Assembly: GCA_036346395.1 (NCBI GenBank)
Contig: CM070599.1
Coordinates: forward strand, 10,655,232 to 10,719,231
Origin: Hsuehochloa calcarea
Lineage: Eukaryota; Streptophyta; Magnoliopsida; Poales; Poaceae
Direction of reading: 5' to 3'
Length of the DNA stretch: 64,000 bases
Below are positions 45,550 through 57,081 of this stretch, in pieces. The notes beneath the pieces were generated by a model that ran no database searches, was not told the DNA's origin, and saw nothing but the letters and a program-made list of their open reading frames with translations. The stretch's first letter is position 1. Each line of letters opens with the position of its first letter. The translations under genes were made by a program, and so were the position numbers.

Positions 45550-48000
45550 TGATTTGCATTATTTCCAATCAGCGACCGTGACCCTAACAAGAGCAGAGCA
45601 GTGTACATGGGGCGCTGTGATGCGGTTGTTGTTCCACACATTCGATTTGGACCATGTTGTGTATGATATGAGATTGAGTTGCCTTGCTAACCGAGCACCA
45701 CATGGCACATATTGGGAGTTAGTGCAGTTCAAGAGAATAAAGTCATGGTAGTCATATGTACACAGGTTGCGAGAGGAATGGTGGGATTTGGCCCTTCTAG
45801 TCCAGGCATATTCCAATCCCACTCCTACATCAGCGGCTGAACAAGAAAGGGGTGGTGATGCCGAAGAAGAAGTCGGGGACTCTAGCCACAGCGTGGTGCA
45901 CACAATGGTTGAAGGTCCGAAAGTTGCTAATGCTGTCAATGAAGACCTTGTGGAAGGACCTCCTTCAATCAGGCAAGCTAGTAGGCTTGCTAACGAGGGT
46001 GAGGAGCTGTAAACCCTAGTCCAAATGATGGATCTCAAAGACTAGGACTACATATAATTATCAGAAGATGAAGAATCCGACGACGAGGATGTTGTGGAAC
46101 AGCAGGCGGTTCCATCTGAGTGGAACATATACCTGTTCGATAACCTCATCGTTAACGAAGGCTCCTGTGTACCGTGGGAGAATAGAGCGAGGTCAGATAA
46201 GGAGCTATGTACAAATGCAAGGAGGCCATGCAGGAGTGGCCAAATTTAGGGCCTTGTCGGTGCGGTGTAAATTTACAATCATCAGGTCTGATCGAAGAAG
46301 CTACGACATGAAGTGCGACATAAAGGGATGCCCTTGGCGAGTGAACGCATTTTAGCCTAAGTGGGACACCAACTGTAAATGCTCTATAGTGGTCCCTCAC
46401 ACATTTGTTACCGTTGAGTCAGTGCAGTCCCACAAGAACCTATCATCAGGCTTCATCGCGAGCATCATGTATGGTGAGATTGTGGATAATCTAGATTTTG
46501 AGCCACGATCCATCATTCGAACGATTGAGGCAAGGTTCCAGTACACAATCAGCTATGGAAAGCTTGGAGGGCAAAACAGAAGGCATTGTAATCAAGGTTT
46601 GGTACATTCAAGGACTCCTATCACAACCTGCCCGGCCAACTCTGGGTCATACAAGATAGGAATCCTAGCACTCATGTCACCATTGAAGATTCCAGGAATC
46701 CGAAGTGGGGTAATAAGAGGATACTAAAGCGAGCATTCTTCGCCTTTGGTCCATGCATCAATGCATTCCGGCACTACCATCCTATCTTGTGCGTGGATGA
46801 TAGATTTCTGATTGAAAAGTACAAGGGTCAGATACTAACTGCAATAGCGATAGATGGGAACAATCAAGTTCTTCGAAAGTACAAGGGTCACATTCGTTGA
46901 AAGTGAGAACACGGACAACAGGTTGTGGTTCCTAAGAAATTTGAGGATTTCTGTTGTATAGGGTTGTTCTAACATATGTGTCATACATGATCGGCACGCG
47001 GGTCTGCTAAGTGCAATAACTTAGCTACAACAAGGAGAGAACGAACTGCTTTCATGGGTGGATCTACAGAGTAGGTAGTGTATGAGGTACTTGGGTGCAA
47101 ACTTGTACAAGTAGTTCCGCAACAAGGACATGATGAACCTGTTCAAGCAGCTATGCAACTAGAACTAGCAGCGAAAGTTTGATGCACTCTGGAAGATTCT
47201 GGATGAGCGAACCCAGACGCACAGAAAGGAGGTAGACAAAAATGCTACTACAAGTGCTAACCAGGCCCCCGAAGTATTGCTACAACTACCTACAGATGGT
47301 CCTAGTGTGGCGATAAAGGCGAGGGCGCAAGTCTAATGCTTCTCGGACTGGATTGAGCACGGGTCTAAGGAGAAGTGGTCATTGCTATATGACAGGGGTG
47401 ATGCTCGATATGGTGTTATGACAACCAAGTATATGGAGGAGGCAAGCAAGAAGTGTGAATGCACCGGGCATTCAAGATGGGTGCAAGAGAGCTTCGCTTT
47501 GAGATACTGTGCATAAAGGACACCGCGGGACGAACTACGAGAGGATCCACCCACGAGTTTATGCTATGTTGCGCTAGCTACGTATGCCTGCTCACATGTC
47601 ATGGCCACATATTCAACGGTGGCGTAGCATCCCGACTAGTACATCTCTAATCATTTCAACAAGGAGGAGGTGGTGCAAACCTGGAGTGCAAAGCTTTATG
47701 GTTAGGGCGTGGTCGGCCATTTCACTAGCCATCCGACCTCAGAGCAACTTATTTGGGCCGCGGACATTGATAGACTGAAGGGAAAGGTTGGCTAGTGATA
47801 GGTACCGTGTATCAGGAATGACATAGACAAAGCAGAAGCTGGATGTCGTACGAAGAAGTGCTTAATTTGCAGGAAATCTGGGCATACCTTCAAAAAATAT
47901 CCTACGAGAAATTCACAGGATGAAGGAGACATCGACAGTCCAGATGACGCCGCGGAGACCTTATCCAACCGCCCCACTCGAGGCGGTCGACATGACAGAC
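45550..48000 (+). pseudogene. mudrA-like transposase pseudogene
   Basis: The N-terminal part (45554-46012) includes an acidic linker rich in Glu. The MULE zinc/DNA-binding region follows (SVRCKFTIIRSDRRSYDMKC and CPWRVNA, 46068-46355). The helical part has YGKLGGQN/KAWRAKQK (about 46555), and the transposase core starts FAFGPCINAFRHYHPILC then YKGQILTAIAIDGNNQV (46740-46870). A SWIM-like cysteine/histidine segment lies near 47570. The last recognisable motif is a zinc knuckle KKCLICRKSGHTFKKYP (about 47850), in which the final cysteine is tyrosine. Multiple stops make it inactive. Confidence 0.88.
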
Positions 48001-48330
48001 ATTGAGGTCGCGGCCATGGGAAATGTTTGTCTTGTTGAAATATGTGGTGCTAAATGCTTTGTAATCTCATTTTGATTTGTCGAAAAACTAGATGTTGGCG
48101 GTGTGTTGAATATTTTGTAATATCAATGTAATATGTCGACAAAATATGTGAGGACTTTACGTTGAATGTTCTGTAATATCATTATGATTTGTCAACAAAA
48201 AATATGATGACGTTGTGCTGAATGTTTTGTGATACATCATAATTTGTCCACAAAATATGTGATCAAAAATATAGAGGTGTTTCTATCGCTAGTTGAAATG
48301 GCGATAGGGACCTGTCACAGTTGGAGTATG

Positions 48331-49480
48331 GGTCCTGTGTTGTATCCGGATTAATCATATGCATGCATATTACTTTCCAGTAGATTCAATCTCAAGAAAT
48401 ATGTCTACCAGATTCCAGCATAGCCGTCCTCAGCACCTCGAGTATTAATTCCTCGAGTTTAATTCTGCATCAGATCATTCTCTATCACATACATCAATAA
48501 TATAAAGAATATTCCACATTGAGTTGAAACAAAAAATAATCACAATAAATGTTAAAATCCACATAAAAATTCAACAGCGAGCAGCGCCGTCCTGGCTAGG
48601 GGCGCACGGACGAGCACCGTCCGGGCTAAGGGCGCACGGACGAGGGCTGTTCGGACTAGGGAGCCACGGACGAGGTGCGACATGGCAGGCGGAGAGCCTA
48701 CTGGGCCAGCGGGCAACGACAGAGGTGCCAAAAATATTGTTACACCGCACGAACGGCCAGTTTTGCTAAAAAAGATGCAAAGAGTGTGCAAAAACTCGGA
48801 AGAGAGGTGGGATGGGAGTGGAGAGAGGGAGGTCAAGAGAAGTGGAGAAAGATGAGGATAGGGAAGATAAGGACTAGGGGTGGACCTCATGATTTATTCA
48901 TTGAATGCAAAAAATCGTCGCTCGGATAATTAATCATTTCTGTGAGGTTTTACCTATTTTGTGTTAAGATTTATTTAATGCAATAGACGTGGTGGTATGG
49001 TCCTGCAGCCCAAGGAGCAGCATATTTGTTAACAAATATGTATTCAACACCTTTGGTTTTAGGATGAACCATTTGTGCCTTTAACATCCTTCAATTATAT
49101 GAATCTATTAGCTTTTTAAAGTAGGTTTATATAAATCACTTGGAAATTACTAACGGTGAATTATTGGCAATTTCATCTAAGGAGTATGTCTGGATGGATG
49201 ACTGTACAGTCAAAGATGGCACTTATTTTTTTTTCGGATGCAGTGTAGTGAGCTTCCTAACAAATTTCGTTGTAAGCAACTAGCATCTTCATTTCAACAG
49301 CCCTGTACAAATATTCAATGTACCATTTGATATTACACAGTACATACATGTGCATCCGACACTTTGTTGCTGTAGTATCTTCAAAACGTTTACCAAACTA
49401 AAACGAAGTATCTTGTAGTATCTTAACGACCATCTTGCAGTATCTTAACGATCAAAATCATCGAGCTTGTCCGTTAACAT
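48331..49480. other. AT-rich intergenic DNA
   Basis: No gene is recognised. A GC-richer island at 48580-48850 contains the tandem repeat listed separately. Its plus- and minus-strand frames have no known motif. Confidence 0.4.
48587..48676 (+). repeat. Three 30-bp tandem units
   Basis: Units start at 48587, 48617 and 48647 and share GGGCGCACGGACGAG with one divergent copy. Confidence 0.85.
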
Positions 49481-49484
49481 CATT

Positions 49485-49937
49485 AACTTGTGTGTTTGGT
49501 TTGATAAATCAAGATATACATGTATAGAGTGGTCCTGAATATGTCTATCGTCTTTATATTTGGTTGAGTGAACTGAACCAATTCATTTTGAATGAGGTTA
49601 TACATATTTTGAGAATATTTTTCAAATATGTTGTACCGAACGGATCCATAAAAATGGACAAACCACGCGGTATAGAGTCGAGCGTGTTCGGCCATGCTAT
49701 TTAGTGGATAGTTAAAATAAATAATTTAGTTAAATGCTTCTTTTGTAATTAATATAAACTCAATAATCATGCTAATATTTCAATAATTAATCGTACTAAT
49801 ATCCCCCGTGTATACAACTCATTCAACTTCATCTCTCGAACCAAACAATATATTGAACCATCTGATACGATCTTATTTATACAACCAAACAAAATCTTAA
49901 ATTATCTCATCTCAATAATCAAACACACAAGTTGTAC
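49485..49937. mobile_element. MITE-like inverted-repeat element
   Basis: AACTTGTGTGTTTGG near 49486 pairs with CAAACACACAAGTT near 49919. The interior is AT-rich without coding capacity and contains ACCAAACAA words. Length (about 450 bp) and structure fit a MITE. No clear target duplication was seen, so the family is not assigned. Confidence 0.5.
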
Positions 49938-50192
49938 CATACCATCTAGAACTATTACATCTATATTATATTATCTCATCTCATTCATCCTTATTCACCC
50001 AACCAAATAAACCCTAATACCAATCGTTTAAATTATTACTGACTTACAAGTCATATCACCACATATCAGTTATTATAACTTTTTGGTAACACAATGATTA
50101 TTATAACTTTTGTAACCTTACACCGATAAATTACTAAACCACATGACCTCCAAAACAAGGCTTTTAGAAAACTACCGGATCACTCAGTTCTC

Positions 50193-50220
50193 ACCAACCA
50201 CGTCAATCTGTCCTATAAGT
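50193..50220 (+). promoter_or_regulatory. CAD core promoter: AC-II element and TATA box
   Basis: ACCAACC at 50193-50199 is the AC-II-type element bound by R2R3-MYB activators of phenylpropanoid genes. TATAAGT at 50214-50220 is a plausible TATA box. A transcription start about 30 bp downstream would leave a leader of about 90 bp that includes a CT microsatellite at 50269-50296. The same two elements are present, up to the TATA position, in the disrupted copy at 1-42. Confidence 0.7.
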
Positions 50221-50336
50221 AGCCGTGGCTAGAACAACTCACAACCAACACCAAAGACAGCAAGAATCTCACTCTCTCTCTCTCTCTGTCTCTCTGTGCC
50301 ACTCACGCACGCACTCAGAGAGGGCGAGAGTTAGTA

Positions 50337-51927
50337 ATGGAGGTCACTCAAAACCACACACAGACCGTGACCGGGTGGGCGGCCATGAACGAGTCCGGGA
50401 AGATCGAGCCCTTCGTCTTCAAGAGGAGGTAATCTCATCCACCAAATAACTTCCAACAGGAACGAAATAATGTGGAAAAATTGATGTTACTGGTGCTTAC
50501 TAAATTGTCAGGGAGAACGGCGTGGACGACGTGACTATCAAGGTGCAGTACTGCGGCATGTGCCACACCGACCTCCACTTCATCCACAACGACTGGGGCA
50601 TCACCATGTACCCCGTCGTCCCCGGCCACGAGATCACCGGCATCGTCACCAAGGTCGGCACCAACGTGTCGGGATTCATGGTCGGCGACCGCGTCGGCGT
50701 GGGCTGCATCGCCGCGTCGTGCCTCGACTGCGAGCACTGCCGCAGTTCGGAGGAGAACTACTGCGACAAGGTCACGCTCACCTACAACGGTATCTTCTGG
50801 GACGGCAGCGTCACCTACGGCGGCTACTCCAACATGCTCGTCGCCCACAAAAGATTTGTGGTGCGGATCCCGGACAACCTGGCGCTGGACGCGGCGGCGC
50901 CGCTGCTGTGCGCGGGCATCACGGTGTACAGCCCCATGAAGCAGCACGGCATGCTACAGGCTGGCAGGAGGCTCGGCGTGGTCGGGCTGGGCGGGCTCGG
51001 ACACGTCGCCGTCAAGTTCGGCAAGGCGTTCGGCCTCCGTGTGACCGTCATCAGCACGTCGCCGGCGAAGGAGCGGGAGGCAAGGGAGAGCCTCAAGGCC
51101 GACGACTTCGTGGTCAGCACCAACGAGAAGCAGATGCAGGTGCGTAATTACGGATGAACTCACACGCAATTGGCAGTCAAAGAAGTCAAAATTAACAAGG
51201 TCTGAACTGAACACTGAGATTATTATATTGTTGTTTAGGCTATGACGAGGAGCCTTGACTACGTCATTGACACGGTCTCGGCGAAGCACTCGCTGGGGCC
51301 GATCCTGGAGCTGCTCAAGGTGAACGGCAAGCTGGTGCTCGTCGCCGCGCCGGACAAACCGGTCGAGCTTCCTTCCTTCCCACTTATCTTCGGTAAACCC
51401 GTCCTTCTACAAGTACAAATCACTTTATTTTTGGGGAAATTCCATTTGGCACTGAAATCTTTTTGTTTTTGCCAACGGATATCTCACCATAAGCGGGTCT
51501 GGACTCTGGACCAATCTTGCCAATGGGGACAAATGCGTAAAGCAAATTTTCATTCGTGCGACTTAATGTGAAAATTATATATATCTTTTTCTAATGTCAT
51601 GTATGATATTAATTATATATTTTACTTTAGAAGTTGCCTGAAAGATAGCTGTACGCAATTGTGTGACATTTTCACACATTTAGAAGTAGGTGTGTCACTC
51701 AATATAAGTTGGTTTTGATGATTGCAGGGAAGAGGACGGTGAGTGGGAGCATGACAGGAGGCATGAAGGAGACGCAGGAGATGATGGACCTGTGCGGTGA
51801 GCACAACATCACCTGCGACATCGAGCTCGTCTCGACGGACAGCATCAACGAAGCGCTGGGCCGGCTGGCGCGCAACGACGTCCGCTACCGTTTCGTGGTC
51901 GACATTGGAAAGAACTCCAAGCTCTAG
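50337..51927 (+). CDS. CAD: Cinnamyl alcohol dehydrogenase family protein
   Basis: Four exons (50337-50428, 50512-51139, 51239-51392, 51728-51927), all with GT/AG borders, encode 357 aa, a normal length for plant CAD. The enzyme is a cytosolic, zinc-dependent, NADPH-using alcohol dehydrogenase that reduces hydroxycinnamaldehydes to monolignols. Catalytic zinc ligands are C48, H70, E71 and C164. Structural zinc ligands are C101, C104, C107 and C115. The proton-relay residues T50, H53 and D58 and the cofactor motif GLGGLG (189-194) are present. S212 and K217 fit NADPH preference. The position equivalent to the substrate-pocket Trp119 of Arabidopsis CAD5 is leucine (L120), as in SAD-like class II members, so broad aldehyde specificity is more likely than a main lignin role (inference). 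The start was chosen by the consensus MEVTQNHTQ..GWAAMNESG layout. Confidence 0.96.
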
Positions 51928-52124
51928 TAGCCAGAATATCAATCTGGGTGGAATGATGGATAACTGACGAGGGCGATCGATTTTTGATTGCAGGATGTGC
52001 GAAATTGGACGATTCTGTGATTGGTTTTGTTGTTGTTCTATGTACTTAAAAGGGGGCGACGAATAATTGTGTCTTTGAACTGTCTAGTGTGTACTCAAGC
52101 ATTCACCTTAATTGAAATTTTATA

Positions 52125-52130
52125 AATAAA
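52125..52130 (+). terminator. Poly(A) signal of CAD
   Basis: AATAAA about 200 bp after the stop codon, within 3'UTR sequence also conserved in the duplicate at 4737-4742. Confidence 0.7.
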
Positions 52131-52311
52131 ATATTTAGAAAGCATTTCTATGACAATTTCTTTTGGACAAGTTTGTATATGCTACCGCCGAGTTTCAGAA
52201 ACATTTCATTTAACACTGATTGACTCACTTACATGAGCATCAGCCTGAGACCACATTGTCAGTCTCACATGTCACTATTTGAAACTTAGGACTGGCATGT
52301 ACTAGTACATA

Positions 52312-52525
52312 TACTGCACCAGTTTCGAGAGTTTTTGGCGTATATGGCATTGTTGCACCTGTAATTAGCAAAAACGGCTCCCTTTGTGCCGTATTGCCAA
52401 ATTTGGCATAGCGGACACACCCATCGTGGACATCCACATCCGTGCCCTTGTCCCGCTGAAGCAATATGCACTGTTCCTAGGTGGCCTGGACCCCTCCTAT
52501 GCTACCATGTCATTGTGTCCATGCC
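52312..52525 (+). repeat. Dispersed repeat R2, copy B
   Basis: It matches 31055-31290 in order, including TATGGCATTGTTGC, TTGCCAAATTTGGC and GTGGACATCCACATCCGT. It lies just downstream of CAD and has no coding capacity. Confidence 0.85.
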
Positions 52526-53290
52526 ACCGTAGCCCGGTCTTGACAGTGAAAAACTTACCAGCGGTAACCGGTGGTGAAATTTTGGGTTTGATAAAATTTG
52601 TCCAAAAAAATTCGAATTTGCATGAATTATGTTTGAATTTTATTTTATTTTTAATTTAAAATGCGAAAATTTCAAAAAATATTGAAAAATTCGGCCGAAA
52701 TTTCCGGTTTTCGCGAGAACCAGCCTTACCGGCCCCCTCCGGTAAAATTTTGAAACCGATAACGTGAACAATGAGCCCGGACGCTCCTTGTCCGAAGCAC
52801 TCTGGCCCGGACGCACTCAGTCGTAGCTCCCTGGCCTGGAGAAGCATTGGTCGTCCACCTGGCGCTCCTCAACCCCCCTCGCCCGGACAACGCGCTGCCC
52901 TAACCACCTGGTGCGCGGACAGTGTCGCCTTCGGCCTGCCCACGCCCGGACGCGGCACTCGGGCAACACCACGCATCCCGGGCCCGGACACGCCGGACGC
53001 CACCGCCACCCCCCCTCTTTATGCTCTATCCCATCCATCAGTCGGCTATCCCGTCCATCAGTCGTGTCTCCCGTCCCCGTCCATTGTATGCATGCTGCCC
53101 AAGCGCGGGTGGGAATCGATTCCCTCATGTCGCTCACTCTCTCATTCTCGCTATAAATTCCGAGTAGCGAGCGATTTTCTTCGCTCACTCTCATCCCCAG
53201 TCGCTCGCTCAGTCTCTCGCAGTCTTGGTCGTTTTTGTTTTCACAGACGATTAAGGATTGTTTAGAGCCGCCATTAGCGGTCGTATTAAC
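52526..53290. other. Repeat-like AT-rich then GC-rich DNA
   Basis: 52540-52770 has AAAATTT and CCGGTTTTCG words typical of degenerate grass repeats. 52770-53150 is GC-rich with GCCCGGACGC words. Frames there are compositional and overlap on both strands. A TATAAATT-like box and CTCTCTC tract at 53135-53230 could be a cryptic promoter. Confidence 0.4.
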
Positions 53291-55070
53291 AGATAACTTT
53301 TATCACTTGTAGTATTATTTTAAATATATAGTAGTACTATCAAATATAATATATAGTTCAATAGACGGTATTATCAATTCCACTAGTATGACCAATATCG
53401 AGCTGGTATGATTGGTATTTAGGTCGAGTATGATACGTATGGCTACTTTGTACCAGTTTAGATGGTAGTATGGTATGTACCGACCGGTATGGCTGGTACC
53501 GATATTGTATTGATACCTATGGCGGTGGCGGCTCGCTCTAGTCACTGTGAGGCCAAAAGGAATTGAGGGATGGATGAGAAATCTCTAGGAACACGTGATG
53601 ACGCGGTCCACTTAGCTCAGAACTCACCGGAGAAGCAGATCGGGCGATGGAGGAGTTTCGGCTGGCGACGGGGAAGACGAAATCCAGTGACAAACTGCGA
53701 AGAAACCTGGAATTGATTGAGGGGAGATGCTCATGAGTCTTGGGAACATGATGTGACACGGTTGGAAGGGCAAAGAACTCACCGGAGCGGCGGAAACGGA
53801 CGCGAGGTGCGGCTGGCGAAGGGAAGATGGCGCGTTCCGACGATGATGTGGTATGTGAGAATGCGGGAGTTGGAGAAAAACAAAGGGGAGACCGAGGTGG
53901 ACTCGGTGCTCTATGTATAGTCACGGGGAGGCAGAGTAAACGGATGCGGTCATGACGGCATTGATGGCAGCAACAGTTTCGACTCCGATTTATAGGCAAC
54001 GCTTGGTGAGGGAAAACAACAAGGATTGAATGCCTGCGGTAGTGGGCATTGATGGCGGTGAGGTGATGACATGTGTGGCACAGGGACACGGTGCTGGCGC
54101 GGCACGGGCGACGCGACCTGGGTGCGGCACTAGCGTGGCTTGGCTCTGGGTAGAGCAAAGGAAGAGGAAAGGAAGAAGAAAGTGGGCAGGAGAAAGAAAG
54201 AAGTTGGGCTTGGCCCGAAGCAAGATAATTTGATTTCGGCCCAAAACCAAAAATTGAATAGGATATCTAATATTCTAATTTCGGAGAGAATTTGAATTTG
54301 AATTTTGACCGAGGTTTGAAGTTGAGGAGAGATGAATTCAAATATCGGGTGCTTTAGGCAAGTCCTACAATGGAATTGTTGAACCCATGGTGATTGAAGC
54401 TTTAGGTCTTATTTGATTAACTCGAAATCTCTGCTCATCTGTATGGATGGAGCAGAATTTTAGTTAAATTTTGGCCCATCTACGTAAATCTCAACCGATA
54501 ATGGACTTTTCACAAACCCTTGGCGGTGTCGTGATGTGTTCTGCTGGCGAGGAGGGGCTTTGTCTGTTCGTGTAACCCACTGGGCCGCCCATACCCAAGG
54601 AAGCCCACCAGCAAATGAAAATTGCAAATAGTTCTAAACGCGCGCAACAGAGCCCAATGAGTGCGTTCTGTTGTAGCACGTTAATCTTTTGGGATGTTTA
54701 AAGTTGGATGACTATTGTCAATTACTACATGAAACAAGGAAACAAATCATATTTAGGCATGTGTCATTAATCAAAAGGATGGCTGCTAATAAGGTAAATA
54801 TTTAGTGATAATAATCTTGCCCAGTATATTGTACCGTGGAAGGCTATTTTGTTATTTCAACGTCGTACTGGCATAGTTTGTACAGTCTCGTGAGATATTT
54901 TAAGTTCAAACTATAATAAAACATTAAACCATGCCATTAAAGTTTCGAATTAGATATTGTCAATTGCAATGTGCGTACTATAAAGAAAACATGTCTAGTT
55001 TTTGCACCTTCACCTTCACCTTCACCTTCACAGGAATAGGCTAGAATTTAGCCAAACAAACCCAGTAAGT
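53291..55070. other. CAD-ADC intergenic region
   Basis: No protein-coding gene is recognised. Imperfect direct repeats of about 160 bp with AACTCACCGGAG and GGCTGGCGA (53620-53680 and 53785-53830) suggest old repeat DNA. 54385-54990 is AT-rich. Confidence 0.45.
55009..55033 (+). repeat. CACCTT hexanucleotide microsatellite
   Basis: About four TTCACC units in the ADC 3' flank. Confidence 0.9.
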
Positions 55071-55087
55071 GCCGCACATCTGTGAAC

Positions 55088-55097
55088 TTTATTTATT
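55088..55097 (-). terminator. Poly(A) signal of ADC
   Basis: Overlapping AATAAATAAA on the minus strand, about 150 bp after the ADC stop codon. Confidence 0.65.
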
Positions 55098-55245
55098 CGA
55101 GGATACAATAGCATGCACACAGGGAGAGAAGTACAAGAGTACTGCTGCATTAGCCAGTCCAACATGGATCAAGCTACCCTTATTGTAGAATACTAGCATA
55201 GTAGTACTTAATAAGTTCCCATGATACTTTCTTCTCCGAGGAAGC

Positions 55246-57081
55246 TTAGGCGGTTGGTGGGGGCTTGTAGTCGACGAGATACGGCATGGAAGTAAGCCCG
55301 GTCTCCACGAGAGGCTTCACCTTTTCCCACACCCCTCTCTTCGTGGCCCTCTCCTCGATCACGCTGCTAATGTCCTCCTTGACATCGTACCTCATGGTGC
55401 TGATGAGCTCCTCCGTCGTCGGGCCCAGGTCGGCCGAGGCGATCTCGAAGGCACCATCGCCGCCGGTGCTGACGACGCGCACTAGGGTCGGGCCACCAAA
55501 TAGGTTGTGCTTGCAAGACAAGGCCTCCTGGTACGCGCCGGAGATGAGCACGGCCACGTAGTAGCCGCCGAGCTCGGGGTCCAGCGGGTGCAGCGGCAGC
55601 GTCTCGGCGTTGCCTATGAACTTGTCGATCTTCCCGTCACTGTCGCAGGTGAGGTCGACGAGAGTGCCCCTGAGAGTCGGCCTCTCGCCGAGCCGGCTCA
55701 CCGGCATCATCGGGAACAGTTGCTGGATACCCCAGTAGTCTGGCGTTAGCGAGAAGATGGAGAGGTTCATGTGGTAGTTGTAGATGGTGCTGGCGTCGCC
55801 GGTGACCCTCTTGGAGAGCTTCTTGGCGAGCTTGTACATCTCGATGCCGTGCTTCTTGAGGTCTGCGGCGTGCGAGTACAAGCCCGCGGTGTCACCCTTC
55901 AATGCTCTCGGCTGGCTCAAAGAGAGATCCTGGATCCTGCTCAGCAGCTGCTCAGGGGTGTGCTCGTCTTTCGGCTCTGGGATCGCTGAGAGCGCGTCGA
56001 GGATAATCATCGAGTGGTGCGACACCATGGCGCGGCCGCTCTCGGTGCACAGCACAGGTTTGGGAACACCATTGTACTCGCACTTGAGCTTCACCGCCTG
56101 CACGACTGTGGACGCGTACTCCTCCAGCCCGTACGCCACAGACATGTCGGAGCTGCCGGAGCGGGTCCCGTCGTAGTCGACCCCCAGCCCACCACCGCAG
56201 TCCAGCGTGGTCATCTCCGCGCCATACTTGTTCACCAGGGTGCAGTAGATGTCACAAGCCTCGTTCACCGCATTGTGCACTATCTCCGTCGTCGGGATCA
56301 TGGAGCCGATGTGAAAGTGCAGCAGCTTGAGCCAGTGCAGCTTGTTCATAGCCTTCAGCTTCTCGGCCACCTCGTAGATCTTCTCCGCAGGCAACCCGAA
56401 CTTGCCGTGCTTGCCGGCCGTCGACCCGAAGTGGCCTGGTACCTTGGTGAGCAGCTTGGCGCGCACGCCGATGACCGGCTCGGCGTCCAGCTTGAGCTTG
56501 CTGCTCTGCTCAATGATGATGTCCAGCTCCTCCTCCATCTCCATCACGATGATGGTGTTCAGGCCCATGGCGCGTGCCGAAAGCGCGAGCGCAATGTACC
56601 CCGCATCCTTGTAACCGTTGCACACCAGGTAGGCTCCAGGCTTGGCTTTGGTAAGGCAGCTCATTGCAATCAGCAATTCCGGCTTGGAGCCAGCCTCGAG
56701 CCCATAACTGTTTTCGTAGCCGAAGTTGACGAGGTCCTGAATGACGGCCTTGTTCTGGTTCACCTTCACCGGGAACACGCCCTGGTACTGGGGCTTTACG
56801 TAGCCGGTGTACTTGATGGCGTTGGCGAATGCGGCATGGAGCGAGTGGAGACGGTGCTTCAGAACGTCAGGGAAGCGGAGGATCATGGGAAACTGGACCT
56901 TCTTTTTGTCAGTCGTCGTGCTCGCTACAGCTTTTTCAATGACCGAGAGCACGTCGATCTCCTGCCCCCGCATCGTCTCGCTGCCGTGGATCTTGACACA
57001 GAGGTGGCCGTCCGTGTTCACGGTGAAGTAGGGATCACCCCAGCCGAGGATGTTGTAGAGTTCGCCGTAGTTCTTGGCCAT
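55246..57081 (-). CDS. ADC: Arginine decarboxylase
   Basis: A single exon of 611 aa encodes plant arginine decarboxylase, the PLP enzyme that converts arginine to agmatine, the first step of the ADC route to putrescine. It is in the alanine-racemase-like, fold III decarboxylase family. The PLP lysine is K106 in FPVKVNQ. HFHIGS lies at 255-260 and the phosphate-binding GGGLG at 296-300. ESGRAMVSHHS follows. The C-terminal catalytic cysteine is C479 in TCDSDGK, and a late GGYYVAVLISGAYQEAL helix is present. The start ATG at 57081 (ATCATGGCC, MAKNYGELYN) is preferred. The frame stays open 27 codons upstream but begins with GTG and lacks homology. No chloroplast transit peptide is evident, so the protein may be cytosolic (inference). 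All key residues are intact. Lack of introns is normal for plant ADC. Confidence 0.97.
   Translation of the reverse strand: MAKNYGELYNILGWGDPYFTVNTDGHLCVKIHGSETMRGQEIDVLSVIEKAVASTTTDKKKVQFPMILRFPDVLKHRLHSLHAAFANAIKYTGYVKPQYQGVFPVKVNQNKAVIQDLVNFGYENSYGLEAGSKPELLIAMSCLTKAKPGAYLVCNGYKDAGYIALALSARAMGLNTIIVMEMEEELDIIIEQSSKLKLDAEPVIGVRAKLLTKVPGHFGSTAGKHGKFGLPAEKIYEVAEKLKAMNKLHWLKLLHFHIGSMIPTTEIVHNAVNEACDIYCTLVNKYGAEMTTLDCGGGLGVDYDGTRSGSSDMSVAYGLEEYASTVVQAVKLKCEYNGVPKPVLCTESGRAMVSHHSMIILDALSAIPEPKDEHTPEQLLSRIQDLSLSQPRALKGDTAGLYSHAADLKKHGIEMYKLAKKLSKRVTGDASTIYNYHMNLSIFSLTPDYWGIQQLFPMMPVSRLGERPTLRGTLVDLTCDSDGKIDKFIGNAETLPLHPLDPELGGYYVAVLISGAYQEALSCKHNLFGGPTLVRVVSTGGDGAFEIASADLGPTTEELISTMRYDVKEDISSVIEERATKRGVWEKVKPLVETGLTSMPYLVDYKPPPTA

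Larger units (their letters stand above)
44700..48330 (+). mobile_element. Decayed Mutator-like element (MULE)
   Basis: A mudrA-like pseudogene (46055-48000) lies between ends that share the motif TTTCAAATGGCGACAAGG in both orientations. There are at least six copies at 44750-45180, and GTTGAAATGGCGATAGGGACC at 48290-48315. These look like the terminal or subterminal repeats of the element. Exact termini and target duplication could not be fixed. Confidence 0.75.

Noticed and set aside
50435..50947. 170-codon minus-strand frame
   Set aside because: It is antisense to CAD exon 2 and low in complexity. The plus-strand CAD reading is decisive.
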